The translations under genes and the position numbers were made by a program. A stretch of DNA of 64,000 bases from positions 124,001 to 188,000 of the forward strand of contig NZ_NBDP01000016.1 in NCBI RefSeq assembly GCF_004123845.1, read 5' to 3'. Origin of the DNA: Allobosea sp. Tri-44. Its GTDB lineage: Bacteria > Pseudomonadota > Alphaproteobacteria > Rhizobiales > Beijerinckiaceae. The notes below the pieces were generated by a model that saw only the letters and a program-made list of their open reading frames with translations, ran no database searches and was not told the DNA's origin. Shown here piece after piece: positions 19,264-29,603 of this stretch. Numbering within the stretch: position 1 is the stretch's first letter; every line of letters begins with the position of its first letter.

Positions 19264-20757
19264 ATGTCGCAGCGCCTGAAGCTTGAGGTCAAAGCCCTGA
19301 ACGCCATTGCCGGGGGGGATCTCGTCATCCTCGTCTCGGACAGGCTGGCGCCCCCCAAGGCGGCAGAAGATTGGATTGGTACGGGCGCCCATGCCTTGAT
19401 TGCGCGCGCCGCCGCGGCGGAGCGCTTCAAGGGCAAGGCGCTCTCCGGATCGACGCTGCTCGCGCCGGACGGCGCTGGGTACGAGCGCCTGATTCTGGTT
19501 GGAACCGGCCCAGCGGCCGAGCGAGACAAGGTTGATTTCGCCGCGCTCGGCGGCGCCATTGCCGGCCGGCTCGGCCATGGCCGCAGCGCCGACGTTATTG
19601 CGGCGTTGCCCGATGGCGAACTCTCTGCTGATGAGATCGCCGAAATTGGACTCGGCCTGCGGTTGAGGAGCTACGTCTTCGATCGCTACAAGACCAAGAG
19701 CCGGGACAAGGACCAGTCCGAGCCCAAGACCGTGACCTTGCGCGTCGCCGACCCGGCCTCGGTCAAGAAGGCGCTGAAGGCGCGCGAAGCCATCGCCAAT
19801 GGCGTCGAGCTCGCTCGCGATCTCGTGAACGAGCCGCCGAACGTGCTCTTCCCCGAAGAGTTCGCCGAACGGGCCGGCAAGCTCGATAAGCTTGGTGTCG
19901 AGGTCGAGATCCTCGACGAGAAGGAGCTGAAGAAGATCGGCATGCGGGCGCTGCTCGGCGTCGGCCAGGGCTCGCATCGCGAGAGCCGCGTCGTGGTGAT
20001 GCGCTGGAACGGCGGCGCCAAGGGCGACAAGCCGGTCGCCTTCGTCGGCAAGGGCGTGACCTTCGACACCGGCGGCATCTCGATCAAGCCGGCCGGCGGC
20101 ATGGAGGACATGAAGGGTGACATGGCTGGCGCTGCCTGCGTCACCGGACTGATGCAGGCGCTTGCCGCCCGCAAGGCGAAGGTCAACGCCGTCGGCGTGA
20201 TCGGCCTGGTCGAGAACATGCCGGACGGCAAGGCCCAGCGGCCGGGCGACATCGTCACCTCGTTGTCTGGCCAGACCATCGAGATCATCAATACCGACGC
20301 CGAGGGCCGGCTCGTCCTCGCCGATGTGCTCTGGTACACGCAGGAGCGCTTCAAGCCGGTTTTCATGGTCAATCTGGCGACCTTGACCGGCGCGATCCTG
20401 GTCGCGCTGGCGCAGGAGAACGCCGGGCTGTTTTCCAACAGCGACGAGCTGGCGGAGCGGCTCGCAGCCGCCGGCAAGGCGACCGGCGAGACGGTCTGGC
20501 GCATGCCGCTGTCGCCGGCCTACGACAAGATGATCGATTCCAAGTTCGCCGACATGAAGAACTCGGCCGGCCGCCATGGCGGCTCGATCACGGCGGCGCA
20601 GTTCCTGCAGCGCCATGTCAACGACGCGCCCTGGGCGCATCTCGATATCGCCGGCACCGGCATGGGCTCACCGAACAGCGAGACCAATCGCTCCTGGGGC
20701 TCCGGCTGGGGCGTGCGCCTGCTCGACCGGCTGGTGGCGGACCACTACGAGAGCTGA
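19264..20757 (+). CDS. pepA: Leucyl aminopeptidase (M17)
   Basis: Two-metal hexameric aminopeptidase of the cytoplasm, 497 residues. The metal-binding and catalytic segments [20 protein letters not shown] and [14 protein letters not shown] are intact. The start at [12 protein letters not shown] gives the normal length; an in-frame extension to 19129 looks unlike the family and overlaps the promoter. The next gene, a chi subunit, follows after 46 bases. A pepA-holC neighbourhood is common in proteobacteria. Confidence 0.96.
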   Translation: MSQRLKLEVKALNAIAGGDLVILVSDRLAPPKAAEDWIGTGAHALIARAAAAERFKGKALSGSTLLAPDGAGYERLILVGTGPAAERDKVDFAALGGAIAGRLGHGRSADVIAALPDGELSADEIAEIGLGLRLRSYVFDRYKTKSRDKDQSEPKTVTLRVADPASVKKALKAREAIANGVELARDLVNEPPNVLFPEEFAERAGKLDKLGVEVEILDEKELKKIGMRALLGVGQGSHRESRVVVMRWNGGAKGDKPVAFVGKGVTFDTGGISIKPAGGMEDMKGDMAGAACVTGLMQALAARKAKVNAVGVIGLVENMPDGKAQRPGDIVTSLSGQTIEIINTDAEGRLVLADVLWYTQERFKPVFMVNLATLTGAILVALAQENAGLFSNSDELAERLAAAGKATGETVWRMPLSPAYDKMIDSKFADMKNSAGRHGGSITAAQFLQRHVNDAPWAHLDIAGTGMGSPNSETNRSWGSGWGVRLLDRLVADHYES

Positions 20758-20803
20758 TTCGGACTCTGAGCCGAGGCTCGCAAGGGATTGTGCTGACTGC
20801 GTA

Positions 20804-21256
20804 ATGGCCGAAGTTCTGTTCTACCATCTGCAGGGGCGTCCGCTCGAGCAGGTCCTTCCGACCCTGCTCGAGCGCTCGCTCGCCCGGGGTTGGAAGGCGG
20901 TGGTGGAGGTGTCGAGCCGCGAGCGCCTGGCCGCGCTCGACGACAAGCTCTGGACCTATGCGGACGAATCCTTCCTGCCGCATGCGACGGCATCCGAGCC
21001 GGACGCCGCGACCAATCCGATCGTGCTGACCACGGCCAGCGACAACCCGAATAGCGCGCAAGTCCGCTTTTGTGTCGATGGCGTTCGCATTCCGGACGCA
21101 TTGGAGGCTTACGAGCGCGTCATCCTGATGTTCGATGGCGACGATCCCGATGCTCTCGCCTCGGCCCGCGAAGACTGGAAAAAGCTGCGGACGCTCGGCG
21201 TCGCCGCCACCTATTGGCAGCAGGACGAGACCGGCCGCTGGGAGAAGAAAGCGTGA
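20804..21256 (+). CDS. holC: DNA polymerase III chi subunit
   Basis: Clamp-loader-associated subunit that contacts SSB, 150 residues. The pattern MAEVLFYHLQ, an early RGWKAVV strand and ILMFDGDDPDALASAR with a C-terminal DETGRWEKKA matches alphaproteobacterial HolC. It lies directly after pepA. Its TGA overlaps the GTG of the next gene (GTGA, 21253-21256). Confidence 0.9.
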   Translation: MAEVLFYHLQGRPLEQVLPTLLERSLARGWKAVVEVSSRERLAALDDKLWTYADESFLPHATASEPDAATNPIVLTTASDNPNSAQVRFCVDGVRIPDALEAYERVILMFDGDDPDALASAREDWKKLRTLGVAATYWQQDETGRWEKKA

Positions 21257-21663
21257 AAGTTCCTGTTGCCCTGGCCTTGGCGGCTGCTCTGGCCGGCTGT
21301 TCCGTCGATATGGGCGGGTTTTCCTTCGTATCCGATGAGCGCGGCACCCGCAGCAGCAGCGCCTCGGCCCGCGTCTCGACGCAGGAGGCGATGCTGACGC
21401 CGGAGGGCGAATGCAGCGCCGATGTCTCGCTCGATCCGGCGACGCGGCCGCTGCCGAAGGAGATCGCCGTCGGCATCACCGAATGCGAGCTCGTCCGGCT
21501 CAAGGCCAAGCGGCCGACCGACGTGCTGATCGGCGACAACGGCAAGGGCCAGCGCGAGGTCCAGGTGCTCTACTCCGAGCCGGGCAATCGCGAGATCTAC
21601 ATGTTCACCGACAATCGGTTGAGCCGGATCGTGAAGCCGGGACAGCCTGAGCAGCAGGGCTGA
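21253..21663 (+). CDS. Small predicted lipoprotein
   Basis: 136 residues from a GTG start that overlaps the holC stop. A short signal MKVPVALALAAALAGCS contains the lipobox LAGC, so C16 would be lipidated. The mature part has two further cysteines (EGECSAD and ITECELV) and a region like the small Hyphomicrobiales lipoproteins resembling SmpA/OmlA (VQVLYSEPGNREIYMFTDN). No function is established. The start was chosen for the overlap and the intact lipobox. Confidence 0.75.
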   Translation: MKVPVALALAAALAGCSVDMGGFSFVSDERGTRSSSASARVSTQEAMLTPEGECSADVSLDPATRPLPKEIAVGITECELVRLKAKRPTDVLIGDNGKGQREVQVLYSEPGNREIYMFTDNRLSRIVKPGQPEQQG

Positions 21664-21710
21664 GCGGACGGGGGCTCAGCCTCTCATGACCAAGGACAGG
21701 CGTCCTGGGC

Positions 21711-21812
21711 GACCACAGGAAGACCCGGGACCCATGCCTGAATCTTTATCCTGATAAGCTCAGGCATGGATCCCGAATCTCCGCTTCGCTACGTCCGGGA
21801 TGAACCCGCGTC
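21711..21812. repeat. Dispersed palindromic repeat, family C copy 1
   Basis: Contains ATGCCTGA paired with TCAGGCAT and a right half with CGCTTCGCTACG and CCGGGATGA. A related element lies at 63734-63829 with the same TCAGGCATGGAT and CGCTTCGCT segments. Located in the gap between the lipoprotein and the ABC-F gene. Confidence 0.65.
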
Positions 21813-21828
21813 AAAAGCCGCGGAGGCC

Positions 21829-23694
21829 TCAGGCGCTCTCCAGCTCCTCGCTCAGCATCAGCCATTCCTCCTCGGCGGCGGCCAGCGCCTCGGTCAACTC
21901 GCCGCGCTGGCGCGAGAGCAGAAGTGCTTTCTCCGGCTCACGCGCGAAGGCGCCATTGGCGAGCGCGCCGTCGACCTTCTCGATCAGCCCGGTCAGCTTG
22001 GCGATGCGGGCCTCGGCCAGATTGAGCTTCTGCCGGAGCGGTCCGAGTGCCTGGCGCTTCGCCGCCGCGCCCTTGCGCTCCTCGGCCTTGCCCGAAGCAT
22101 CCGCCTCCGCCTTGCCGCGCTGCGCCGGCTTGTCGCGACCGAGCACGAAGTCGCGATAGTCGTCCATGTCGCCATCGAAGCTCTTCACCGTGCCATCCCC
22201 GACCAGCCAGAGCCGGTCAGCGCAGGCCTCGATCAGGAAGCGGTCGTGGCTGACCAGGATGACGGCGCCGGGATAATCGTTGATCGCCTTGACCAAAGCG
22301 GTGCGGCTGTCGATGTCGAGATGGTTGGTCGGCTCGTCGAGGATGAGCAGATGCGGGCCGCCAAAGGTGGCGATGCCGAGCATGAGGCGCGCCTTCTCGC
22401 CGCCGGAGAGGTTCTTGACCGGGGTGTCGGCCTTGTTGGCGGGAAAACCGGTCTGCGCGGTGCGGGCCCGCACCCTGGCCTCGGGAGCGTCCGGCATCAG
22501 CTCGCGGATATGGCCGACCGGCGTGTCCTCCATGCGCAGCTCATCGAGCTGGTGCTGGGCGAAATAGGCCGTCTGCAGCTTCGATGAGCGCCGCATCTCG
22601 CCGGAGAGCGGCGCAAGCCGTCCGCCGATCAGCTTGCAGAAGGTCGATTTGCCGTTGCCGTTGGACCCGAGCAGGGCGATGCGATCATCCGGTGCCAGCG
22701 ACAGGTTGAGCCGCGACAGCACCTTGCGATCGCCATAGCCGGCGCTGGCACCTTCCAGCACGACCATCGGCGGCGACAGCGGCCGCTCGGGGGCGGGGAA
22801 GTTGAAGGGCTGCACGTCGCGGTCCTGGATGACCGCGATCTCCTGCATCTTTTCCAGTCGCTTGACGCGTGACTGGGCCTGGCTGGCCTTCGAGGCCTTG
22901 GCTTTGAAGCGGTCGACGAAGGATTGCAGGTGCTTGCGCTCGGCGTCCTGCTTCTCGCGCGCCTTGGCGAGATGGGCCTGCTTCTCGGCCCTGAGCTTCT
23001 CGAAATCGCTGTAGCCGCCGCGATAGATCGTCAGCTTGCCCTGGTCGAGATGCAGGATGTGGTCGACGCAGGTGTCGAGCAATTCGCGATCATGGCTGAC
23101 GACCAGCACCGTATGCGGATAGCGCTCGAGATAGTCGTAGAGCCAGAGCGTGCCTTCGAGGTCGAGATAGTTGGTCGGCTCGTCGAGCAGCAGCAGATCG
23201 GGCTCGGAGAACAGCACGGCGGCGAGCGCGACGCGCATCCGCCAGCCGCCCGAGAAATCGGAACAGGGCCGCTGCTGCGCCGCCTCGTCGAAACCGAGCC
23301 CGTGCAGCACGGTCGCGGCGCGCGCCGGCGCGGAGTGGGCGCCGATATCGGCGAGCCTTGTCTCGATCTCGGCGATGCGCATCGGATCGGTTGCGGTCTG
23401 CGCCTCCTTCATCAGCGCGGCGCGCTCGATATCGGCGGCGAGCACGACCTCGATCAGGGTTTCAGGCCCGCCGGGAGCTTCCTGCGCCACGCCGCCGATG
23501 CGCATTCCCCTGGGCAGGGCGACATTGCCGCCCTCCGGGGAGAGATCTCCGGTGATGATGCGGAACAGCGTCGTCTTGCCGGTGCCGTTGCGGCCGACGA
23601 GGCCGACGCGCGAGCCGGTCGGCAGGAAGGCACTGGCATGGTCGAGCAGAAGGCGCTCGCCGAGGCGATAGGTGATGTCATTGAGGGTCAGCAT
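21829..23694 (-). CDS. ABC-F family ATPase
   Basis: Soluble protein with two ABC domains in one 621-residue chain and no membrane segment, as in ABC-F translation factors (Uup/EttA/YheS group). Walker A motifs are GRNGTGKT (N-terminal domain) and GSNGNGKS (second domain). Both LSGG-type signatures (DFSGGW and NLSGGEKAR) and Walker B segments ending in DEPTN are present. A charged inter-domain linker (about 235-300) and a C-terminal coiled coil follow. Members act on the ribosome; the exact subfamily was not assigned by eye. Confidence 0.92.
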   Translation of the reverse strand: MLTLNDITYRLGERLLLDHASAFLPTGSRVGLVGRNGTGKTTLFRIITGDLSPEGGNVALPRGMRIGGVAQEAPGGPETLIEVVLAADIERAALMKEAQTATDPMRIAEIETRLADIGAHSAPARAATVLHGLGFDEAAQQRPCSDFSGGWRMRVALAAVLFSEPDLLLLDEPTNYLDLEGTLWLYDYLERYPHTVLVVSHDRELLDTCVDHILHLDQGKLTIYRGGYSDFEKLRAEKQAHLAKAREKQDAERKHLQSFVDRFKAKASKASQAQSRVKRLEKMQEIAVIQDRDVQPFNFPAPERPLSPPMVVLEGASAGYGDRKVLSRLNLSLAPDDRIALLGSNGNGKSTFCKLIGGRLAPLSGEMRRSSKLQTAYFAQHQLDELRMEDTPVGHIRELMPDAPEARVRARTAQTGFPANKADTPVKNLSGGEKARLMLGIATFGGPHLLILDEPTNHLDIDSRTALVKAINDYPGAVILVSHDRFLIEACADRLWLVGDGTVKSFDGDMDDYRDFVLGRDKPAQRGKAEADASGKAEERKGAAAKRQALGPLRQKLNLAEARIAKLTGLIEKVDGALANGAFAREPEKALLLSRQRGELTEALAAAEEEWLMLSEELESA

Positions 23695-24109
23695 GGCGAG
23701 CGGGGTTTAGCGCGCTTTCGATCCGTCTGGAAACGGCAGAAGGAGAGAAATGACCGGGATCTGTGCGCGGCGTTTTGGCTGCCTTTGGGGCAGGGTCACG
23801 ATTTCTCCATGTTTCCGCCACGGCATGGCCGGGCGCTCAGCGCAGGCATGGGCTGGGGTAACGCACTGATTCGCAAAGAGGATCCATGCAGTTCGGCTCT
23901 CTGGTCCGGCGCCCGCGCCGGGTATCGCTCGCAGCCGTCGTCGTCGCGCTGCTCACTCTGGTCCTCGGGAGCGCCGCGGCGCTCGCCGCCCTGGCGCCAT
24001 TGCCCGGCGCCTTGTGAAGCGATTGCGGTGCGTTGCACGCTTCAAGCAACGTTAACTGCACTCGTGTTGGGTCTCCTGGCGCAGTCGACGCCGGGCGGAG
24101 ACCTGATTC
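23695..24109. other. Intergenic region before the chemoreceptor
   Basis: A 415-base gap between the divergent ABC-F and chemoreceptor genes. Apart from the possible 43-codon membrane peptide gene at 23886-24017, no promoter, repeat or RNA element could be supported. Confidence 0.4.
23886..24017 (+). CDS. Possible 43-residue membrane peptide
   Basis: ATG to TGA without interruption, encoding a basic N-terminus (SLVRRPRR) followed by one long hydrophobic stretch (about 14-43). An AGAGG lies about 7 bases upstream of the ATG. Its size and GC-rich codons mean chance is possible; the charged-then-hydrophobic layout is the only support. Confidence 0.3.
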   Translation: MQFGSLVRRPRRVSLAAVVVALLTLVLGSAAALAALAPLPGAL

Positions 24110-26248
24110 GTGTTCAGCCTCAGAATCAGGCTTCCTATCGCGATGCTGGCATTGGCGCTGCTCGCGGCGCTGGCTGTCGGCTCGTCCGCTTATCTTGCCG
24201 TGTCGAGCTGGGCGCAGGGCGCGGTGCGTGAGCGCATGCACACTCTGGTCGAAAGCCATGTCCGGGCCATCGAGCGCCGCTGGTCGCAGCTTCGTGCAGA
24301 ACTCGCCGTCCAGGCGCGCAGCGCCTTCACCGTCTCGGCACTCGACGAGATCGGCAAGTGGATGGAGCTCGGCCCGCACGACTACAAGAGCATCCTTGGC
24401 CACTATCAGGGTGATGGATCGCTGTCCCTGGCCGAACGCATCGCCCGCACCGGCCGCGAGCATCAGCACGGTTACTCCTGGCGGCATGTGCCGGTCCACG
24501 AGACCTATGCAGCGGCGCTGAAGCAGTTCAACTACGCCGACATCTACCTCGTCTCGCGCAAGGGCCGGGTGGTCTACAGCGTCACCAAGGGCCCCGAATT
24601 CGGCCGCCTCCTGAGCGAGGAGGATCTGGCCGGCACCGGCCTCGCCAGATCCGTGCAACTGGCGCGGGGTAAAGCTGTCGGGGAGCAGGTGGTGCTCGAC
24701 TTCGCGCCCTATGATCCGGCCGGTGGCGAGCCGCGCGCCTTCCTGGCCGCTCCGTTCTACGACGCCGAGGCAGGGACTGGCCAACAGCTGGGCACGATCG
24801 TCATCGCTGTCGATACGCGCCTGATCGACGATGTGCTCGCCTTCAATCCCGTCGGTTCCAGTGCGGAACGGGTTTTCGTCGTCGGCTCCGATGGCTTCAT
24901 GCGCTCCAATCCGGCGCTGCGGCGCGACGGCGCTTCGCCACGCGAGACGCTCGACCGGAACCGGCTGACCGGCCAGCCCGAGAACGCGCTCATCGCCATG
25001 GTCAGCCATGACGGTCGGGCGCTGGTCGCGAGCGGGGAAGAGGTCGTGATCGGCGACTGGCGCTGGCTGCTCTGGCTGACCGCTCCCCAGGACAGCGCCT
25101 TCGCTGTCGTCGGCAAGATCCGCAGCGCGGTCGTTTCCGCCGGCCTGTTGGTCCTGCTGCCGCTGTTCGGGATAGCGATCCTGCTCGGCTGGTCGGTGGC
25201 CCGCCCGATCGCGCGGCTGTCCGACAGGCTCGCCGGCGTCGCCGCGGGGCGGACGGAGGAAGAGATTCCCGGAGCCCGGCGTCGCGACGAGATCGGCGGC
25301 ATCGCCAAGTCGATCGAGCTGATCCGCGAAACCTTGCGCGGGCAAGCGCAGCGCCGCGAGGCCGAGCAGGAAACGCGCCAGGCCGAGGTCGAGCAGCATC
25401 GCCGCGCTCTGCTGGGCGAACTGGCGAGTGAATTGGCGGATTCGGTACGGACCGTGTCGGCCTCGGTTTCCGTCTCGGCGGAAACCCTGGGTGTGACCGC
25501 GCACCAGCTGGCCGAGGGCGCGCGAGAGGCCCAGGCAGGCGCTGCCGACACCGATAGTTCGACCGGCAACGCGATCCGCAGCGTCCAGTCGATCGAGCGT
25601 GCGGCGCAGGATCTGCTTGGAGCCGTCGATGCTCTCGCCGCCGAGGTGCGTTCCTCGGATGTGACCGCGGGCCGGGCGCGCGAGCATGCGGATTCTGTAA
25701 GCCGGATCGTCGATAGCCTGTCCAATGGCGCTGCACGCGTATCGGAAGTGGTCGGGCTGATCTCGGCGATTGCCGGCCAGACCAATCTGCTCGCGCTCAA
25801 CGCCACCATCGAAGCGGCCCGCGCCGGCGAGGCGGGCAAGGGCTTTGCGGTCGTCGCCAGCGAGGTGAAGTCGCTCGCGACCCAGACCGCCAATGCGACG
25901 CAGGACATTGCGCGCCAGATCGAGGCGATGAACCAGGCGACCGCCGCGACCGTCGAGGGCATCGCCGGCATCCGCGCTTTCGTGCAGGATCTAAACGAGG
26001 CGACGCGGCGAACCAGCCAGACCATGCAGCGCCAGCACGCGGCGACCCATGCCATCGCCGCCGAGGTCCTCGCCGCGACGCAGGAGATCGTCCTGATCGG
26101 ACAGGCGACCAGCCAGGTCGCGCTCGCCTCGCGCAACACCGCCGGTGCCTCCGATGCGGTCCTGAAGGCGGCAAGCGAGCTGACTGCGCTGACCCAGGCA
26201 CTGACCGCACGGGTCGATCACGTCATCGACGAGCTACGTGTTGCCTGA
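24110..26248 (+). CDS. Methyl-accepting chemotaxis protein
   Basis: Chemoreceptor, 712 residues, from a GTG start with GGAG upstream. TM1 (about 10-30), a periplasmic ligand domain of about 310 residues (double-Cache type by size), TM2 (341-363), HAMP (364-417) and the cytoplasmic signalling coiled coil. The kinase-contact tip [19 protein letters not shown] begins near residue 553. It ends ...HVIDELRVA without a CheR-binding pentapeptide. It stands alone, with no che genes adjacent; the ligand is unknown. Confidence 0.93.
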   Translation: MFSLRIRLPIAMLALALLAALAVGSSAYLAVSSWAQGAVRERMHTLVESHVRAIERRWSQLRAELAVQARSAFTVSALDEIGKWMELGPHDYKSILGHYQGDGSLSLAERIARTGREHQHGYSWRHVPVHETYAAALKQFNYADIYLVSRKGRVVYSVTKGPEFGRLLSEEDLAGTGLARSVQLARGKAVGEQVVLDFAPYDPAGGEPRAFLAAPFYDAEAGTGQQLGTIVIAVDTRLIDDVLAFNPVGSSAERVFVVGSDGFMRSNPALRRDGASPRETLDRNRLTGQPENALIAMVSHDGRALVASGEEVVIGDWRWLLWLTAPQDSAFAVVGKIRSAVVSAGLLVLLPLFGIAILLGWSVARPIARLSDRLAGVAAGRTEEEIPGARRRDEIGGIAKSIELIRETLRGQAQRREAEQETRQAEVEQHRRALLGELASELADSVRTVSASVSVSAETLGVTAHQLAEGAREAQAGAADTDSSTGNAIRSVQSIERAAQDLLGAVDALAAEVRSSDVTAGRAREHADSVSRIVDSLSNGAARVSEVVGLISAIAGQTNLLALNATIEAARAGEAGKGFAVVASEVKSLATQTANATQDIARQIEAMNQATAATVEGIAGIRAFVQDLNEATRRTSQTMQRQHAATHAIAAEVLAATQEIVLIGQATSQVALASRNTAGASDAVLKAASELTALTQALTARVDHVIDELRVA

Positions 26249-26288
26249 GCGCCTTGTCGCGGGCGCCTGCGTTGGCTAACGCTTTGGC

Positions 26289-26789
26289 ATGAGCCACACA
26301 GCTTTCTACGCAGGGTCCTTCGACCCCGTCACCAACGGCCATGTCGACATGATCGAGGCCGCCTGCCGCCTGTGCGACAGGCTGATCCTCGCCATCGGCG
26401 TTCATCCGGGAAAAACCCCGACCTTTTCCGCCGATGAGCGCGCCGAACTGCTGCGGGAGATCTGCGAGCCGGTCGCAACCAGGCTCGGGACGAAGCTCGA
26501 GGTCGTAACCTTCGACGATCTGACCATCGACGCGGCACGCCGTGTCGGCGCCACGATCCTGGTGCGCGGCCTGCGCGATGGTACTGACCTCGACTATGAG
26601 ATGCAGCTTGCAGGCATGAACCATACGATGGTTCCCGAGCTGCAGACGGTGTTCCTGCCCGCGACGCCGCTGGCACGTCACATCACCGCGACGCTGGTCC
26701 GCCAGGTCGCGGCCATGGGTGGCGATGTCTCCGCCTTCGTTCCGCCCATTGTCAGCGACAGGTTGAAGGCGAAGTTCGCCAAGCCCTGA
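26289..26789 (+). CDS. coaD: Phosphopantetheine adenylyltransferase
   Basis: Penultimate step of coenzyme A synthesis, 166 residues. The nucleotidyltransferase signature is seen in [13 protein letters not shown] near the N-terminus, and the later [13 protein letters not shown] segment is typical. It follows the chemoreceptor by 40 bases. A perfect palindrome lies in the gap before proS. Confidence 0.96.
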   Translation: MSHTAFYAGSFDPVTNGHVDMIEAACRLCDRLILAIGVHPGKTPTFSADERAELLREICEPVATRLGTKLEVVTFDDLTIDAARRVGATILVRGLRDGTDLDYEMQLAGMNHTMVPELQTVFLPATPLARHITATLVRQVAAMGGDVSAFVPPIVSDRLKAKFAKP

Positions 26790-26841
26790 CATTTTCGCCA
26801 ACGCCATCCGATGTGCATTTGCCTGACGGCGATCTGCATTA

Positions 26842-26862
26842 GCGTTTGCAATTTGCAAACGC
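26842..26862. promoter_or_regulatory. Perfect 21-base palindrome in the coaD-proS gap
   Basis: Ten-base arms GCGTTTGCAA and TTGCAAACGC lie round a single central T. The tight centre and TTTGCAA half-sites look like an operator for a dimeric regulator (LacI-like geometry) more than a hairpin terminator, and no T-run follows. No regulator gene is adjacent. Confidence 0.5.
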
Positions 26863-26932
26863 CGATGGTGTCTCTGGACTGACCTGACTCGGTGCGCTCG
26901 TCCTGGCGCATCGCCCCTCGACGAGTGTTCCG

Positions 26933-28276
26933 ATGCGCCTGTCCCGCTATTTCATGCCGATCCTGCGCGATACGCCCAAGGAAGCGGAGATCGTCTCGCA
27001 CCGGCTGATGCTGCGCGCCGGCATGGTCCGCCAGCAGTCCGCCGGCATCTACTCCTGGCTGCCGCTGGGCTTGCGCGTCCTCAACAAGATCAGCGCGGTG
27101 GTCCGCGAGGAGCAGAACCGCGCCGGCGCCATCGAGATCCTGATGCCGACCATCCAGTCGGCCGATCTCTGGCGCGAGAGCGGGCGCTACGACGCCTATG
27201 GCAAGGAGATGCTTCGCATCAAGGACCGACACGACCGCGAGATGCTCTACGGCCCGACCAACGAGGAGATGGTCACCGAGATCTTCCGGTCCTACGTCAA
27301 GTCCTACAAGGACCTGCCGCTCAACCTCTACCACATCCAGTGGAAGTTCCGCGACGAGGTCCGCCCGCGTTTCGGCGTGATGCGCGGCCGCGAGTTCCTG
27401 ATGAAGGATGCTTATTCCTTCGATCTCGACCAGGCCAGCGCGCGCCATGCTTACAACCGCATGTTCACCGCCTACCTGCGCACCTTCGCGCGGCTCGGCC
27501 TGAAGGCGATCCCGATGCGGGCCGATACCGGGCCGATCGGCGGCGACCTTTCGCACGAATTCATCGTGCTCGCCTCGACCGGTGAGAGCGAGGTCTTCTG
27601 TCACAAGGATTATCTCGACTTCGCGACGCCGGCCGCCGACACCGATTTCGACAGCGTTTCCAGTCTCCAGGGCATCGTCGACAAGTGGACGAGCCTCTAT
27701 GCTGCGACCGAGGAGATGCATGAGAAGGCGGCTTTCGAGGCGATCCCCGCCGACAGGCAGGTTTCGGCGCGCGGCATCGAGGTCGGCCACATCTTCTATT
27801 TCGGCACCAAGTATTCCGAACCGATGGGCGCGACCGTCGCCGGTCCCGACGGGCAGCTGGTGCCGGTCCATATGGGCTCCTACGGCATCGGCCCGAGCCG
27901 TCTCGTCGCCGCGCTGATCGAGGCCGGTCATGACGAGGGCGGCATCGTCTGGCCCGACGAGATCGCGCCCTTCGATATCGCGGTGCTCAACCTCAAGACC
28001 GGCGATGCCGCGACCGACGGCGCCTGCGAGCAGCTCTACCAGGGGCTCGCCGCCAAGGGCTACGACATGGCCTATGACGATCGCGACGAGCGCCCGGGCG
28101 GCAAGTTCGCCACGGCCGACCTGATCGGCATTCCGTGGCAGATCATCGTCGGCCCGAAGGGCCTGGCCGAAGGCAAGGTCGAGCTCAAGCGCCGCGCCGG
28201 CGGCGAGCGCGAACTGGTCTCGCTGGAGGCGGCGCTGGCGCGCTTCCCGGGCAAGGGCGCGGAGACGAACGCGTGA
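26933..28276 (+). CDS. proS: Prolyl-tRNA synthetase, short alphaproteobacterial type
   Basis: Charges tRNA-Pro, 447 residues. This is the short form lacking the large editing insertion of E. coli ProRS (572 residues), as usual in alphaproteobacteria. Class II motifs are visible: motif 2 around [20 protein letters not shown] and motif 3 in [12 protein letters not shown]. Start [19 protein letters not shown] is the standard N-terminus. lolC follows after 16 bases. Confidence 0.96.
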   Translation: MRLSRYFMPILRDTPKEAEIVSHRLMLRAGMVRQQSAGIYSWLPLGLRVLNKISAVVREEQNRAGAIEILMPTIQSADLWRESGRYDAYGKEMLRIKDRHDREMLYGPTNEEMVTEIFRSYVKSYKDLPLNLYHIQWKFRDEVRPRFGVMRGREFLMKDAYSFDLDQASARHAYNRMFTAYLRTFARLGLKAIPMRADTGPIGGDLSHEFIVLASTGESEVFCHKDYLDFATPAADTDFDSVSSLQGIVDKWTSLYAATEEMHEKAAFEAIPADRQVSARGIEVGHIFYFGTKYSEPMGATVAGPDGQLVPVHMGSYGIGPSRLVAALIEAGHDEGGIVWPDEIAPFDIAVLNLKTGDAATDGACEQLYQGLAAKGYDMAYDDRDERPGGKFATADLIGIPWQIIVGPKGLAEGKVELKRRAGGERELVSLEAALARFPGKGAETNA

Positions 28277-28292
28277 GCGGAGGAGGGCGGTC

Positions 28293-29591
28293 ATGAGCGC
28301 CGTCGCCGAGGCCCGGGGCGCGAAGAGCGTGCCGACCGGCACCAAGCCCTTCGCCGGTTTCGAGTGGCTGCTCGCCGGCCGCTATCTGCGCACGCGCCGG
28401 CGCGAGGGCTTCGTCTCGGTCATCGCCGGCTTCTCCTTCCTCGGCATCCTGCTCGGCGTCGCCACGCTGATCATCGTGATGTCGGTGATGAACGGCTTCC
28501 GCAAGGAGCTGCTGGAGAAGATCGTCGGCGTCAACGGCCACATCTTCGCGACGCCGATCGACCGGCCGCTCGACGATTACGAGCAGGTCGCGGCCAGGTT
28601 GCGCCAGGTCCAGGGCATCAAGCTGGCGATCCCGCTGGTGGAAGGGCAGGCGCTCGCCTCGTCGCAAGTCGGCAATGGCGGCGTGCTGGTGCGTGGCATC
28701 TCGGAAGGCGACATCAAGTCGATCCCCTTCATCGCCAACAATGTCCGCCAGGGCACGCTCGACGGCTTCGCCTCCGCGGGCGGCGTCGCGATCGGCCGCC
28801 GGCTCGCCGGCTCGCTCGGCCTGCAGGCGGGCGACACCATCACCATCGTCACGCCGCGTGGGGCTTCGACGCCGTTCGGCACGGCGCCGCGGATCAAGGC
28901 CTATCCGGTCACGGCGGTGTTCGAGATCGGCATGTCGGAGTTCGACTCCTCCTTCGTCTTCATGCCGCTCGCCGAGAGCCAGGCCTATTTCAACCGCGAT
29001 GGCGACGTGAACGTCATCGAGATATTCATCGACAATCCCGACCAGACGCAGGCGGTGCGTGATCGGATCGAGGCCGATCCGCCAAGGCCATTGGTGCTGT
29101 CGGACTGGCGCCAGCGCAATCGTACCTTCTTCAATGCGCTCGAGGTCGAGCGCAATGTGATGTTCATCATCCTGACTTTGATCGTGCTGGTCGCGACGCT
29201 GAACATCGTCTCCGGCCTGATCATGCTGGTGAAGGACAAGACCGAAGACATCGCGATCATGCGCACCATGGGCGCCTCGCGCGGCACGGTGCTGCGGGTC
29301 TTCCTGATCACGGGCGCGACGATCGGCGTCGTCGGAACTTTCGCCGGCTTTGTTCTCGGCATCGCCTTCGCCAAGAACATCCAGACCATCAACAAGGGCC
29401 TGAGCAAGCTGCTGGGAATCAACCCCTGGGATCCGACCGTGCGCTTCCTGAGCGACATCCCCTCGGTGATCGACTGGCGCGAGGTTACGAGCGTCGTCGT
29501 CATGACGCTCATCCTGTCGCTGCTGGCCACGCTCTATCCTGCCTGGAAGGCCGCGCGTCTCGACCCCGTCAAAGCCCTGCGGATGGGTTGA
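28293..29591 (+). CDS. lolC: Lipoprotein-releasing ABC transporter permease (LolC/E type)
   Basis: Inner-membrane permease that extracts lipoproteins for delivery to LolA, 432 residues. It has four predicted membrane segments: one after the RYLRTRRREGFVSVIAGFS motif near residue 45 and three in the C-terminal third, flanking a periplasmic MacB-like domain. Only one permease gene is present beside lolD, so a homodimer (LolF-like) is likely. Order proS-lolC-lolD is common in Hyphomicrobiales. Confidence 0.92.
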   Translation: MSAVAEARGAKSVPTGTKPFAGFEWLLAGRYLRTRRREGFVSVIAGFSFLGILLGVATLIIVMSVMNGFRKELLEKIVGVNGHIFATPIDRPLDDYEQVAARLRQVQGIKLAIPLVEGQALASSQVGNGGVLVRGISEGDIKSIPFIANNVRQGTLDGFASAGGVAIGRRLAGSLGLQAGDTITIVTPRGASTPFGTAPRIKAYPVTAVFEIGMSEFDSSFVFMPLAESQAYFNRDGDVNVIEIFIDNPDQTQAVRDRIEADPPRPLVLSDWRQRNRTFFNALEVERNVMFIILTLIVLVATLNIVSGLIMLVKDKTEDIAIMRTMGASRGTVLRVFLITGATIGVVGTFAGFVLGIAFAKNIQTINKGLSKLLGINPWDPTVRFLSDIPSVIDWREVTSVVVMTLILSLLATLYPAWKAARLDPVKALRMG

Positions 29592-29603
29592 GGATCTCGA
29601 TCG

